Positions 8,229 through 17,000 of a DNA stretch of 64,000 bases are shown here, in pieces. The notes under the pieces are model-generated. The model searched no databases, had not been told where the DNA came from, and saw only the letters and a list, made by a program, of their open reading frames with translations. Source of the DNA: JAFGGT01 sp036733165 (GTDB lineage Archaea > Methanobacteriota_B > Thermococci > Methanofastidiosales > NM3). The stretch is from positions 34,666-98,665 of the forward strand of contig DAINBB010000003.1 in the NCBI GenBank assembly GCA_036733165.1. Reading direction: 5' to 3'. A program made the position numbers and the translations under genes. How positions within the stretch are numbered: the stretch's first letter is position 1; every line of letters starts with the position of its first letter.

Positions 8229-10565
8229 ATGGAAGGGAGGTTCCATCTCGAGGGAATACACTGTGCAGGGTGTGTGAAGAAGATAGAGGATGCACTAAGG
8301 TCCCTTGATGGCGTGAAAGATGTGGCCATCAACCTTGCATCCAATTCTGGAACAGTCGATTACGATGAATCCGTTGTAGACGGCAGGACGATATCGGCGA
8401 AGATATCCTCTCTGGGTTACAAGGTGAAGCTCGAGAGCGTCGTGGTGGACATAGTGGGCATGCACTGCGCCAACTGCGCGCTCGGTCTTGAGAAGGCCCT
8501 GGGCGGCACCGACGGCGTATCCAGTGCAAATGTGAACTTCAACACTGGCAGGGCGTTTGTCACCTACGACCCCTTGGCGTTCGATGCGGGGCTTATCAAC
8601 GATATAGTTGAGAAGAGGGGGTACAAGGTCGCCTCAAGGGAGAAGACCGACGAGAAGGAAAGCAATCCGTATCTGAGGACGTTCATCTTTACCTTGCTGC
8701 TCGCAGTTCCTGTCATATTCATCACCCACTTCACCGAGTTTGACAACAGGCCCATCGTGCTTTTCCTTTTGACAACGCCGATACAGTTTATCTCGGGCTT
8801 TACATTCTACAGAAGCGCCCTCTACTCTCTCAAGGGTGGTAGCGCCAACATGGATGTCCTCGTGATGCTTGGGACATCTGCGGCATACTTCTATTCGGTG
8901 GGGACGACGTTCTTCTTCGAAGGCCCACTGTTCTTTGAGACCACCGCAATGCTCCTTTCGTTCATACTGCTGGGAAAACTGCTTGAGACATACGCCAAGG
9001 GTAGAACCTCCCAGGCCCTAAAGAAGCTGATGGCACTGCAGGTCAAGTTCGCACTGGTCGAACGCGACGGAAGACAGATAGAGGTGCCCATAGACTTCGT
9101 GAAGGAGGGAGACATAACGATAGTGAGGCCAGGGGAACGCGTGCCCGTGGACGGCATCGTCACTGAAGGGTATTCGACGGTGGACGAGTCCATGATAACG
9201 GGCGAGTCGATACCCAGGGAGAAGGTCGGGGGCGATGATGTCATAGGGGGCACCATAAACGGCAATGGCCTTCTGAAGGTAAGGGCCACCAAGGTGGGGG
9301 CGGATGCCATGCTATCCCAGATAATATCGTTTGTCGAGAAGACCCAGGGCACCAAGCCGCCCATACAAAGGTTCGCCGACAGGGTGTCATCCTATTTCGT
9401 CCCGGCGATCATCATCATCGGCCTGACCACCTTCGCATTGTGGTATCTCGTCCTTGACGAGACATTCGTCTTCTCGCTGACCAGGATGATAGCCGTGCTT
9501 GTCGTGGCGTGCCCATGCGCGCTGGGCCTTGCGACACCCACGGCCATTGCGGTCGGCACGGGTGTGGGGGCGAACAACGGCATCCTGATAAAGAGCGGCG
9601 AGGCGCTTGAGAAGGTCCAGGACGTCGACACGGTAGTGTTCGACAAGACGGGGACCCTGACCAGGGGAACGCCGGAGGTCACTGACTACACATCCATGGA
9701 TGTGCTCAGGTACGCTGCCAGCATTGAAAAGGGGTCTACGCATCCCCTTGCCGAGGCCATCGCCTCAAAGGCGGAGCAAGAGGGCATAGAACTGGCCGGC
9801 GTTGAAAAGCTGAACACGATCCCTGGAAGGGGCATCGAGGCCGAGATGGGCGGCAAGAGGTACCTTTTAGGCAATTCATCATTATTGAAGGACAATCATA
9901 TCCCGTTCAGGGAGGAGGGGGCCATACTTCTTGAAAACAGGGGAAACACCGTTGTGCACCTGGCAAGGGAGGGCGAGTATCTGGGACATGTGGCTTTGGC
10001 AGACACGGTAAAGGACAATGCGCCCCGGGCGGTTGCAGACCTTCGCAGGAGGGGCATATCCGTATGGATGATCACGGGGGACAATGAGAACACGGCCAGG
10101 GCCATATCACATCAGCTTGGCATAGACAACTTCATGTCCAACATACTTCCAAAGGACAAGGCGCTCAAGATAAAGGAGCTTCAGGACGGCGGAAAGAAGG
10201 TCGCGATGGTCGGCGACGGCATCAACGACGCGCCCGCCCTGATACAGGCGGACGCGGGGATAGCCATCGGCTCCGGTTCCGAGATAGCCATAGAATCCGG
10301 AGAGATAATACTGGTCGGTGACGACATAGGCGATGTCAACGTCTCCTTGTCCCTGTCCAAGAGCATATATTCGAAGATAATGCAGAACATGTTCTGGGCG
10401 CTGTTCTACAATTCCCTGATGATCCCCATCGCCGCAGGGCTACTGTCGGGTCATGGCATAAACATGAGGCCCGAGCTGGCGGCGCTCGCCATGTCAATGT
10501 CCTCCGTGTCTGTGGTTTCCAACTCCCTTTTGTTAAGAAGATTTAAAATGAAGGATTCAGATTAG
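8229..10565 (+). CDS. copA: Copper-exporting P1B-type ATPase with two metal-binding domains
   Basis: A 778-residue heavy-metal ATPase of the plasma membrane. Two N-terminal heavy-metal-associated domains carry GIHCAGC (residues 9-15) and GMHCANC (about 77-83). The membrane core holds the Cu(I) site CPC (Cys428, Cys430), followed by the phosphorylation site DKTGT (Asp472), TGES in the actuator domain, HP in STHPLAEA and the GDGINDAP hinge. These motifs indicate Cu+ or Ag+ export. It begins 6 bp after the NifB-like gene and is followed closely by rubrerythrin-like genes. Confidence 0.96.
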   Translation: MEGRFHLEGIHCAGCVKKIEDALRSLDGVKDVAINLASNSGTVDYDESVVDGRTISAKISSLGYKVKLESVVVDIVGMHCANCALGLEKALGGTDGVSSANVNFNTGRAFVTYDPLAFDAGLINDIVEKRGYKVASREKTDEKESNPYLRTFIFTLLLAVPVIFITHFTEFDNRPIVLFLLTTPIQFISGFTFYRSALYSLKGGSANMDVLVMLGTSAAYFYSVGTTFFFEGPLFFETTAMLLSFILLGKLLETYAKGRTSQALKKLMALQVKFALVERDGRQIEVPIDFVKEGDITIVRPGERVPVDGIVTEGYSTVDESMITGESIPREKVGGDDVIGGTINGNGLLKVRATKVGADAMLSQIISFVEKTQGTKPPIQRFADRVSSYFVPAIIIIGLTTFALWYLVLDETFVFSLTRMIAVLVVACPCALGLATPTAIAVGTGVGANNGILIKSGEALEKVQDVDTVVFDKTGTLTRGTPEVTDYTSMDVLRYAASIEKGSTHPLAEAIASKAEQEGIELAGVEKLNTIPGRGIEAEMGGKRYLLGNSSLLKDNHIPFREEGAILLENRGNTVVHLAREGEYLGHVALADTVKDNAPRAVADLRRRGISVWMITGDNENTARAISHQLGIDNFMSNILPKDKALKIKELQDGGKKVAMVGDGINDAPALIQADAGIAIGSGSEIAIESGEIILVGDDIGDVNVSLSLSKSIYSKIMQNMFWALFYNSLMIPIAAGLLSGHGINMRPELAALAMSMSSVSVVSNSLLLRRFKMKDSD

Positions 10566-10585
10566 TGTGTTGGAGGTAGGAACAA

Positions 10586-11080
10586 ATGAGCAACCCCCTT
10601 GATCTGGCCATAAAGACCGAAAAGGACGGTATAGCGTTCTATAAGAAAGAAGCCGAAAAGAGTGGCGATGAAATGGGAAGGAAGATGTTCCTTTCATTCG
10701 TTGAGGATGAGAAGCGGCACCTTGAGATACTTCAAAAGATGTCATGCAAGGAACATGTCTGCATATCCGACATTGAGAACTACAGTCCGAAAAAGAACCT
10801 CAAGACCATATTCTCTGAGATGAAGGAAGAGGAAAGGAAGGGTTCCATCGACACCTCGACGGACATTGGGGCGCTTGAGTTGGCCATGGAGATGGAAAGG
10901 ATGGGCTATGACCAATACATGGAGGCAGCGAAGATGGAAAAGGACGAGGAACACAAGAGGATATACATGAAGCTTGCCCAGGAGGAGAAGGAGCACTTTG
11001 ACCTTCTGCAGGAGGCAAGGAGCTATCTTGAAGACACAGGGAACTGGTACATGTGGTACGAGCACAAGTTCCCGACATAG
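10586..11080 (+). CDS. Rubrerythrin-like diiron protein
   Basis: A 164-residue ferritin-like four-helix protein with two repeats of a diiron half-site: a glutamate in TEKDGIAFYKKEAE followed by EKRH, then a glutamate in MEMERMGYDQYMEAA followed by EKEH. No C-terminal rubredoxin domain is present. Rubrerythrins reduce hydrogen peroxide in anaerobes. It starts 20 bp after copA with a GGAGG-type site (TTGGAGGTAGG), so it belongs to the same transcript group. Confidence 0.88.
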   Translation: MSNPLDLAIKTEKDGIAFYKKEAEKSGDEMGRKMFLSFVEDEKRHLEILQKMSCKEHVCISDIENYSPKKNLKTIFSEMKEEERKGSIDTSTDIGALELAMEMERMGYDQYMEAAKMEKDEEHKRIYMKLAQEEKEHFDLLQEARSYLEDTGNWYMWYEHKFPT

Positions 11081-11091
11081 GAGATGAGATT

Positions 11092-11199
11092 ATGTACGAT
11101 GATGACGAAATGGAGACGTTGTTCTGCTTCGAGCCTTCGAAGCATGTTGGAAAGAGCAATGGCAGGGTACTTTACTTTCTATACAACAAATATATGTAG
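11092..11199 (+). CDS. Small 35-residue protein between two rubrerythrin-like genes
   Basis: A short frame starting ATG at 11092 with GGAGATGAG just upstream and ending TAG at 11199. The product has an acidic start (YDDDEME), one cysteine, and a basic aromatic end. No family was recognised. Tight packing between two diiron-protein genes (11 bp before, 9 bp after) and a ribosome site make it a likely real gene in the same operon. Confidence 0.5.
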   Translation: MYDDDEMETLFCFEPSKHVGKSNGRVLYFLYNKYM

Positions 11200-11208
11200 G
11201 TGCTATGG

Positions 11209-11688
11209 GTGACATATACTGTTAAGGACATACTCAACATTGCCGTAAGGTCCGAAGAGGAGGCGGAACTGTACTATTCCCGCCTGGGCGACAAGACCGA
11301 AAATGTATTTTTTAAAGAAAAGTTACGGCAGCTATCGGCAGAGGAGAAGGGACACAAGGCCGTGATACTCTCATTGATGGGTGAACAAGGCGTGAATGTT
11401 GCCATAAGTGAGGAGAAGGCCGTATCCCTGGAGCTGCCTTCCCTGACGTTCGACGACTCAAAGCCCATGTCCTTGCTCATAGAGGCGGCCATGGATGCAG
11501 AGAATGCGGCAAGGGTCTTTTACAAGACATTGTCGGAGAGTGTCGAGGAAGGACGCGAACGTGCGATGTTGGAGTACCTTGCATCGTTTGAAGCGTCCCA
11601 TTATCACATGCTGGAGGCCGAGATGGCGGCCATCAAGCATTTCGAGGACTACGATGAGTTCAACGAGATGATGCATGTGGGGCCCTAA
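11209..11688 (+). CDS. Second rubrerythrin/ferritin-like diiron protein
   Basis: A 159-residue ferritin-like protein with the same two half-site plan as the gene at 10586: an early Glu in SEEEAELYYSRL followed by EKGH, and a Glu in MDAENAARVFYKTL followed by EASH. The GTG at 11209 is preferred because GGTG lies 6 nt upstream; an in-frame GTG at 11200 also exists. The 3' end overlaps the convergent PfkB kinase gene by 4 bp. Confidence 0.82.
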   Translation: MTYTVKDILNIAVRSEEEAELYYSRLGDKTENVFFKEKLRQLSAEEKGHKAVILSLMGEQGVNVAISEEKAVSLELPSLTFDDSKPMSLLIEAAMDAENAARVFYKTLSESVEEGRERAMLEYLASFEASHYHMLEAEMAAIKHFEDYDEFNEMMHVGP

Positions 11689-12521
11689 GCCCTCATTTTC
11701 ACCATTTCAATAAGCTCTTCTTTTGAGGAAAAACCATCCCTTGAGCCCATATTTCTCACGTTCAGCGCCGTACATGCCACCCCCCACCTTCCGCATTCCT
11801 CAAGTCCGAACCCTTCTGTCAGGCCATAGATGAATCCCGCATCGAACGCGTCCCCGGCGCCCGTGGTGTCCAGGGCCTCATCTTCCCAGCCCCGCACCCT
11901 GAGCGTGCCGTTGATGACGCAACCGCCGCCGTTCATCGTGACAACGATGTTCCCAGGGGGGTTTCCGTCGACCTCTTCCTGGTGCCTTCCGTATTCGTCC
12001 TCGTTCATGAAGAGGTAGTCCACCTTGTCCAGGATCCCCTCATGCAGCGAGTCCGAGGGGTCCCACGAGACCGTTATGCCATGGCGCTCGGCGAATCTGA
12101 CAATGCTTTCGGCCATTTTTTTCTTCACTGAGGACATATGGATGTGCGAGGCATTGTCATACTGGTCCTCGTCGAAGGGGATGTCGTTGTTCGCTCCAGC
12201 GACCTTTATCATCCTCTTGTCCTGCCCGCACGAGATGATGGTGGCCAGACCAGTTCGCCTGCAGCTTCTTCCGATGGTCGTCGTGTCGACACCTGCCGAC
12301 TTTAGATCCTCTATGGCATCGTCGCCAAGTCTGTCCCTTCCGACACACCCCACCATCCTGGCATCAGCACCCATCCTTGCCAACCACCATGCGGTGTTCG
12401 CGGCGGAACCACCCTGGCCGATATAATAGTAACGGGTGGTCACCTTCTCATGGCATCCTGGAAATCTGTCCAGCGAAAAGATGATGTCCTGGTTGATGTT
12501 ACCGCATAGGCATACTGTCAT
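11685..12521 (-). CDS. PfkB family carbohydrate/nucleoside kinase
   Basis: A 278-residue ribokinase-fold kinase that transfers phosphate from ATP to a sugar or nucleoside hydroxyl. Family signatures are GQGGSAANTAWWLARMG near residues 36-52 and the catalytic DTTGAGDAFDAGF near 220-232 with the base Asp. The substrate cannot be read from sequence; archaeal relatives act on ribose, adenosine/cytidine, or sugar acids. It lies 26 bp downstream of the MoxR/DUF58 operon on the same strand and may be transcribed with it. Confidence 0.9.
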   Translation of the reverse strand: MTVCLCGNINQDIIFSLDRFPGCHEKVTTRYYYIGQGGSAANTAWWLARMGADARMVGCVGRDRLGDDAIEDLKSAGVDTTTIGRSCRRTGLATIISCGQDKRMIKVAGANNDIPFDEDQYDNASHIHMSSVKKKMAESIVRFAERHGITVSWDPSDSLHEGILDKVDYLFMNEDEYGRHQEEVDGNPPGNIVVTMNGGGCVINGTLRVRGWEDEALDTTGAGDAFDAGFIYGLTEGFGLEECGRWGVACTALNVRNMGSRDGFSSKEELIEMVKMRA

Positions 12522-12547
12522 TGTGATAGTTATCGCCCTTGATGATT

Positions 12548-13060
12548 TTATCTTTTGCGTTCGATGCGCATGCCCTCGTAGAACGGCATGAAGTACAGGG
12601 TGGCAACGCCTATGATCAGAAGTATCTGCATGTTCGTCTGCCCCTCACCCATGAAGTATATGTCATAGAGGCCGAACCGTGACAACAGTCCGAACGTGAT
12701 GATTATCGCTGCCAGATAGAGCATTGGGGGAACGTATTTCCTGTTCCTTCTCAACCTGAGCCATGGTAGCCCCATACCCCTTGCCTTGTTGAGAGTGTGT
12801 TCGAGTGCGACCAGCATTGGCAGCAATATGGCAATGGTGAACGACAGCGTGGACGTATCGAACGCGTTCTTGAAATGAAAGAGATGGGAGAGGATCATTG
12901 CGTCCGAGAACGCTATCAGGAGCAGACCTCTTTCGTTCCACCTGTATGTTAGGGCGATGGACAGGATGGCCAGCAATGAAAGCATGACAAGATACTGCCA
13001 CGCCACTCCGGAGTAAATGCCTATTGCGAGGGAGTAGAATGAGAACAGAATTGCCATCAT
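12548..13060 (-). CDS. Multi-span membrane protein of the MoxR/DUF58 operon
   Basis: A 170-residue protein with about five to six hydrophobic helices and few soluble loops (one basic loop, RLRRNRKY, in the middle). No named domain was recognised. It overlaps the DUF58 gene by 4 bp and so is translationally coupled to it. It probably is a membrane partner of the MoxR system. Confidence 0.75.
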   Translation of the reverse strand: MMAILFSFYSLAIGIYSGVAWQYLVMLSLLAILSIALTYRWNERGLLLIAFSDAMILSHLFHFKNAFDTSTLSFTIAILLPMLVALEHTLNKARGMGLPWLRLRRNRKYVPPMLYLAAIIITFGLLSRFGLYDIYFMGEGQTNMQILLIIGVATLYFMPFYEGMRIERKR

Positions 13061-14472
13061 GACAGTTCACCCTTTATCTTTGGATATATGATACTAAGTG
13101 TGTCTTCGGGCGTCTCTTCGATTATCCTGACCCCGACGTTCCTCATCGTGGACATGTTCCTCCTCTTTGTCAGATAGTTCTTGTAGAGCCCTTCGGCAGT
13201 CTTTATGTCCATTGAGGAGATATCCATGTCGTACCATGGGGAATATGGCGTGATGAGAAGGACCTCCCCACCCCTGGAGCTTATCATCTTGATGGTGTCA
13301 ATCAATGCCTTCGAGTTCGATTCAAGGTCCGAGATCACCAGCATCAGGCTCTTTTCGTACTTCTCCCCCATCGCCATGACGGTACTGTACAGTCCCGATA
13401 CGCCCATGATGGACTTGACGGCCCTTCTGCTGCCTGAGAGGTATGGCAGGACCTTTCCTAGGAATTCCTTCGATTCCTCATCAAGCGCGTCCTGCTCATA
13501 TCTGGGGTCGAGAGGATATGTCGCCCTGTACGTGTCAGGCAGCCTCTCGAGCGAGGAGAGGATCGTGCTGTACTGTCCCCTGTTGAAGAAGGCCGGCACG
13601 TTCTCGACCACAGTGTGCTCATCGAAGGCTATGAATCCTGTAGGATTCTCATGTTCAAGGAATATCTTCGTCAATTGCATTGTGAGAAGTATGGAATGAT
13701 TGAACTTGGACCTGTCACCATATGTTGCCCTCATAGACCTGGAGACGTCAAGCAGGACGTATATGCTGCCATACCCCTCCGCTTCTGAGAGCTTTGTGAG
13801 CAGTTTCTGGAGCCTTGACGAGGCCTTCCAGTCTATGTCGGATATCCTGTCCCCAGGTTGGTACTCACGTATCCCTGCAAAGTCCATCCCTGTGGTGAGC
13901 ACAGTTTCCTCCTCGACCAGCTCCTCCCTTGAAGAACCTTTTGCAATGTAATCGGCCCTCTTGATCCTGTCTCTGGAATCCTGGTATGTTATCTCGTTGC
14001 GGAGGTCGTACCCCCTCTGGAACATGAACAGCCCCCGCTTGTCAACTACATTGGTCTCAATGGCCTCGAAGACGGCCGTTCCCCTGCTTTCCCTCACAAG
14101 GTCATACGAGTACTCTATTCCCCTCAGGGAGCTGACGACATCGGTATGGACGTTGCTCCCCTCCAGCACGAACGAGTCCTTCGGGATCCTATCCTTGATC
14201 TCGAGGAAGACCTCGTCCGTGAACGGATAGGAGTAACTGACGCTGACCCTTACGGGTTCCTTAGCGAAATAGGTCTTCTTTTGGATGTTCCTTTGTATGT
14301 TCACGTCTTGACTGTCCACGGCGGCGGCGAACGATGATCTGCAGAAGAGGATGTATGAAAGTACGCCGATGCCAAGCAGGGAGGGAAGGACATTTCCAGA
14401 GAGATAGCTCTGCAAGAAGAGCACGAAGATCAGTGCGAACAATATCCTTGCGTCCCTACTAAGTTCCATCAA
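13057..14472 (-). CDS. DUF58 / von Willebrand factor A-like protein
   Basis: A 471-residue membrane-attached protein. Two hydrophobic helices fill about residues 10-45, followed by a beta-rich region and then the DUF58 signature GMDFAGIREYQPGDRISDIDWKASSR near 195-220. A VWA-like domain follows with the metal-site motif LLDVSRSM (DxSxS) around 240. DUF58 proteins are the usual partners of MoxR ATPases and are thought to act in assembly or maturation of complexes. The gene lies 5 bp after moxR. Confidence 0.92.
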   Translation of the reverse strand: MMELSRDARILFALIFVLFLQSYLSGNVLPSLLGIGVLSYILFCRSSFAAAVDSQDVNIQRNIQKKTYFAKEPVRVSVSYSYPFTDEVFLEIKDRIPKDSFVLEGSNVHTDVVSSLRGIEYSYDLVRESRGTAVFEAIETNVVDKRGLFMFQRGYDLRNEITYQDSRDRIKRADYIAKGSSREELVEEETVLTTGMDFAGIREYQPGDRISDIDWKASSRLQKLLTKLSEAEGYGSIYVLLDVSRSMRATYGDRSKFNHSILLTMQLTKIFLEHENPTGFIAFDEHTVVENVPAFFNRGQYSTILSSLERLPDTYRATYPLDPRYEQDALDEESKEFLGKVLPYLSGSRRAVKSIMGVSGLYSTVMAMGEKYEKSLMLVISDLESNSKALIDTIKMISSRGGEVLLITPYSPWYDMDISSMDIKTAEGLYKNYLTKRRNMSTMRNVGVRIIEETPEDTLSIIYPKIKGELS

Positions 14473-14477
14473 TTACA

Positions 14478-15893
14478 CTACCTTTTCTCCAACGGTACTT
14501 TGATGTTCTCCAAAATATTGTTGATTACCCCCCCTATCGAACCCTCCTCGGGGTCCAGGTCGGGGGATGGCAGCAGTCTGTGGTTCAAGGTGTCATACAC
14601 AACGTCCTTCACGTCATCGGGTATGATGTAGTCCCTCCCCCTTATGCAGGCCTTTGCCCTTGCGGCGTACAATAGCTGTTCCGAGGCCCTCGGGGAGGCG
14701 CCGATGGTGATCAGTCGGCTGTTCCTTGTGGAGGCTATGATCTCGTTGATGTACTCTATGATGCTTTCATCGACAAACACGTTGTCATAGGCCTCTTCCA
14801 ATCTCTCGAGGTCGAAGACCTTTGGGGGAGCATGACTGGTCCGTTTCCCGTTTGCCTTCATCCTCAGGAGCTCTAGCTCCCTTTCCTTTGATATATAGCC
14901 CATGTTTACCTTTAGCATGAATCTGTCTGCCTGGGCCATGGGCAACTGGTACACTCCGTCGTGTTCGATTGGATTGATCGTGGCGATCACCATGAAGGGT
15001 TGGGGCAGCACGAAGGTCTTGCCCTCTATCGTGACCTGTTTCTCCTCCATGGACTCCAAGAGTGCGGACTGGGTCTTTGGCGTAGTACGATTTATCTCGT
15101 CGGCCAAGAGCAGATTGGAGAAGATGGGTCCCTTCCTCAGCTCGAACTCATGGGCCATCTGGTTGTAGAAGAAGTGACCGGTAATGTCCTGCGGCAGCAT
15201 GTCTGGCGTGAACTGTATCCTCTGGCATTCCATTCCCAATGTCGATGTGAATGTCTTGGCGAGGGTCGTCTTCGCGATTCCTGGAACGCCTTCGAGGAGG
15301 ACATGCCCCCTTGCCAGAAGGGCTATCAGCAAGTTCTCGACAATATCGTCATAGCCGATGACGACACGGCTGATCTCCCGCTTGAACTCCTGGACCATGT
15401 CCAGGATATCTTTGTTCAGGCAGCCTTCCGCCGGCATGTCGCCAAATATGCTGTCTCTGACGACGTTAATTGGGGATACTTCATCGTTCACGGCCTGGGG
15501 GGGAATCTGCTCATCCTCGAACATGTTCTCGATGATCTCGCCTTTCTCAGCGACGACGGGGGATACGTCGGCCGGTGGCTCGCCCTCCTCATACAGGTCC
15601 TCGGGCGCTTCAAACGTTTCCACGCGTTCGTTGGGTGGCATCTGTTCTTCGATGGCCATGTCATCTTCGGCTGCCTGATCCTCGTAGACCGTTGTTTTTT
15701 CATGCTCGGACGCTTCCTCTGCCGCGATGGGCTCTTCGGGCGTCTTTGCGTCTTCTTCCCTGTCCTCCGTCATTGCCGCCGTTTCGTCGATATTGATGTT
15801 TTCCAAGTCCTTGAGGGTCTCTTCCATATCCTTGTATATCTGGGCGATGGTGTCCTTGACCTCCTCATGGGACAGTTTTTTCGTTTCTTCCAT
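14478..15893 (-). CDS. MoxR-type AAA+ ATPase with acidic N-terminal extension
   Basis: A 471-residue AAA+ ATPase. Residues about 40-150 are a Glu/Asp/Pro-rich low-complexity extension that normal MoxR proteins (about 310-330 residues) lack. The ATPase core begins near 163 with Walker A GVPGIAKTT (202-210), Walker B LLLADEINR, sensor-1 ATINP and the ASPRASEQL block near the C-terminus. MoxR ATPases act as chaperones with VWA-domain partners; here the partner is the DUF58 protein encoded next. The acidic tail could dock membrane partners, but this is inference. Confidence 0.94.
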   Translation of the reverse strand: MEETKKLSHEEVKDTIAQIYKDMEETLKDLENINIDETAAMTEDREEDAKTPEEPIAAEEASEHEKTTVYEDQAAEDDMAIEEQMPPNERVETFEAPEDLYEEGEPPADVSPVVAEKGEIIENMFEDEQIPPQAVNDEVSPINVVRDSIFGDMPAEGCLNKDILDMVQEFKREISRVVIGYDDIVENLLIALLARGHVLLEGVPGIAKTTLAKTFTSTLGMECQRIQFTPDMLPQDITGHFFYNQMAHEFELRKGPIFSNLLLADEINRTTPKTQSALLESMEEKQVTIEGKTFVLPQPFMVIATINPIEHDGVYQLPMAQADRFMLKVNMGYISKERELELLRMKANGKRTSHAPPKVFDLERLEEAYDNVFVDESIIEYINEIIASTRNSRLITIGASPRASEQLLYAARAKACIRGRDYIIPDDVKDVVYDTLNHRLLPSPDLDPEEGSIGGVINNILENIKVPLEKR

Positions 15894-15902
15894 ATAATCC
15901 CC

Positions 15903-17000
15903 CTACCTGAACTTTGAAAAAAATGAATTGAGACCTGAAGCCTGCCATTCCGGATGCATCTTCTTAAGCGAATCTATCAATTCCTTCCTATCCGTACTTC
16001 TTAAAGATGTTTCCTTACCGAATTTAAACTTATTTATAATATGTCTTGAGACCGAACCGACATACGATAACAGATTGCCCTCTATCACGAGCACGATCAA
16101 GAGGAATGATATGATGATGTATCTGAAGAGGGGATTGTTAGGCATGGTGAGCACCACGTTGAACCTCTCTATGTCCTCCAAGGTGCCAAGATGCGCCTCG
16201 TCTATGTATACCGTCTTTGAGTAGTTGTCCGTGATATCCTCCATCATATGATGTAAAAATGCCATGTTGTCCATCTTGCCGATCATGTTGTTTATGAGGA
16301 TGCTGGGGTCGGAGATCATGTACACGATCCCGTCCCCTATCTCCACGCTCGCCACGACCGTAAAGGGCCCGCTGATATCGCCTTTGCCATAGGAACCGTC
16401 CTCATCTATGTCCAGGAATGCCATGCTTGTGGTCTCGAATATCGGTATCACGTCCCCTTCTATGGTGGAAGGGTAGTTGAGGAGCAGGCTGTACTCAGAG
16501 AGCTCGCCTCCCTTGTAGGCTATGGGGAATGCACCCGCCTTTTCGAAGACGGTGTCCAGCATCGGCAGATTGCTGAATCTTGCCTCGAGCCCTATCCCTT
16601 CAAGTACTTCGTTCCCCGTGCCGAAATCGTCGGCTATGAGCAGTGTGCCGCCACCCTCGACAAATTGCCTCAAGAACGCTTTTTCGTCCCCCGAGTAGCT
16701 TGCCCTTGGCCCTATTATGACCACTACGGAGTCATTGTAATCTCCCTCCAGGGTCTCTGACAGGTCTCCGAAGAACGCGTTGAGGTACCTTTCCTCGTTC
16801 ATCTCAAGGTCTATGGCACTGACGTTCTCCATATAATCCCTATAGAATCCCGAGGTCCCGTTCCAGCCATTGTTAAAGACACTGAAGTCCGAGGACCTTG
16901 AGAGGTAGGGCACCACCAACGGGACGAATATGAACACTATGACTATGATAAAGATAAGAAGATAGACGTAGAACTTCTTCATTCCTGGCGAAAACATCAT
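15903..17000 (-). CDS. DUF4350-like membrane protein
   Basis: A 365-residue protein with an N-terminal membrane helix (about 9-31), an outside-facing domain, and a second helix near 285-307 before a basic cytoplasmic tail. The outer domain has the pattern VVVIIGPRASYSGDEKAFLRQFVEGGGTLLIADDFGTGN, typical of the DUF4350/GATase-like fold found beside MoxR operons. It overlaps the next upstream gene by 4 bp and precedes moxR by 9 bp. Confidence 0.85.
   Translation of the reverse strand: MMFSPGMKKFYVYLLIFIIVIVFIFVPLVVPYLSRSSDFSVFNNGWNGTSGFYRDYMENVSAIDLEMNEERYLNAFFGDLSETLEGDYNDSVVVIIGPRASYSGDEKAFLRQFVEGGGTLLIADDFGTGNEVLEGIGLEARFSNLPMLDTVFEKAGAFPIAYKGGELSEYSLLLNYPSTIEGDVIPIFETTSMAFLDIDEDGSYGKGDISGPFTVVASVEIGDGIVYMISDPSILINNMIGKMDNMAFLHHMMEDITDNYSKTVYIDEAHLGTLEDIERFNVVLTMPNNPLFRYIIISFLLIVLVIEGNLLSYVGSVSRHIINKFKFGKETSLRSTDRKELIDSLKKMHPEWQASGLNSFFSKFR

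Noticed and set aside
14961..15917. 318-codon open frame on the plus strand
   Set aside because: It is antisense to the well-supported MoxR gene and its product has no family features; a shadow of the biased codon use on the other strand.
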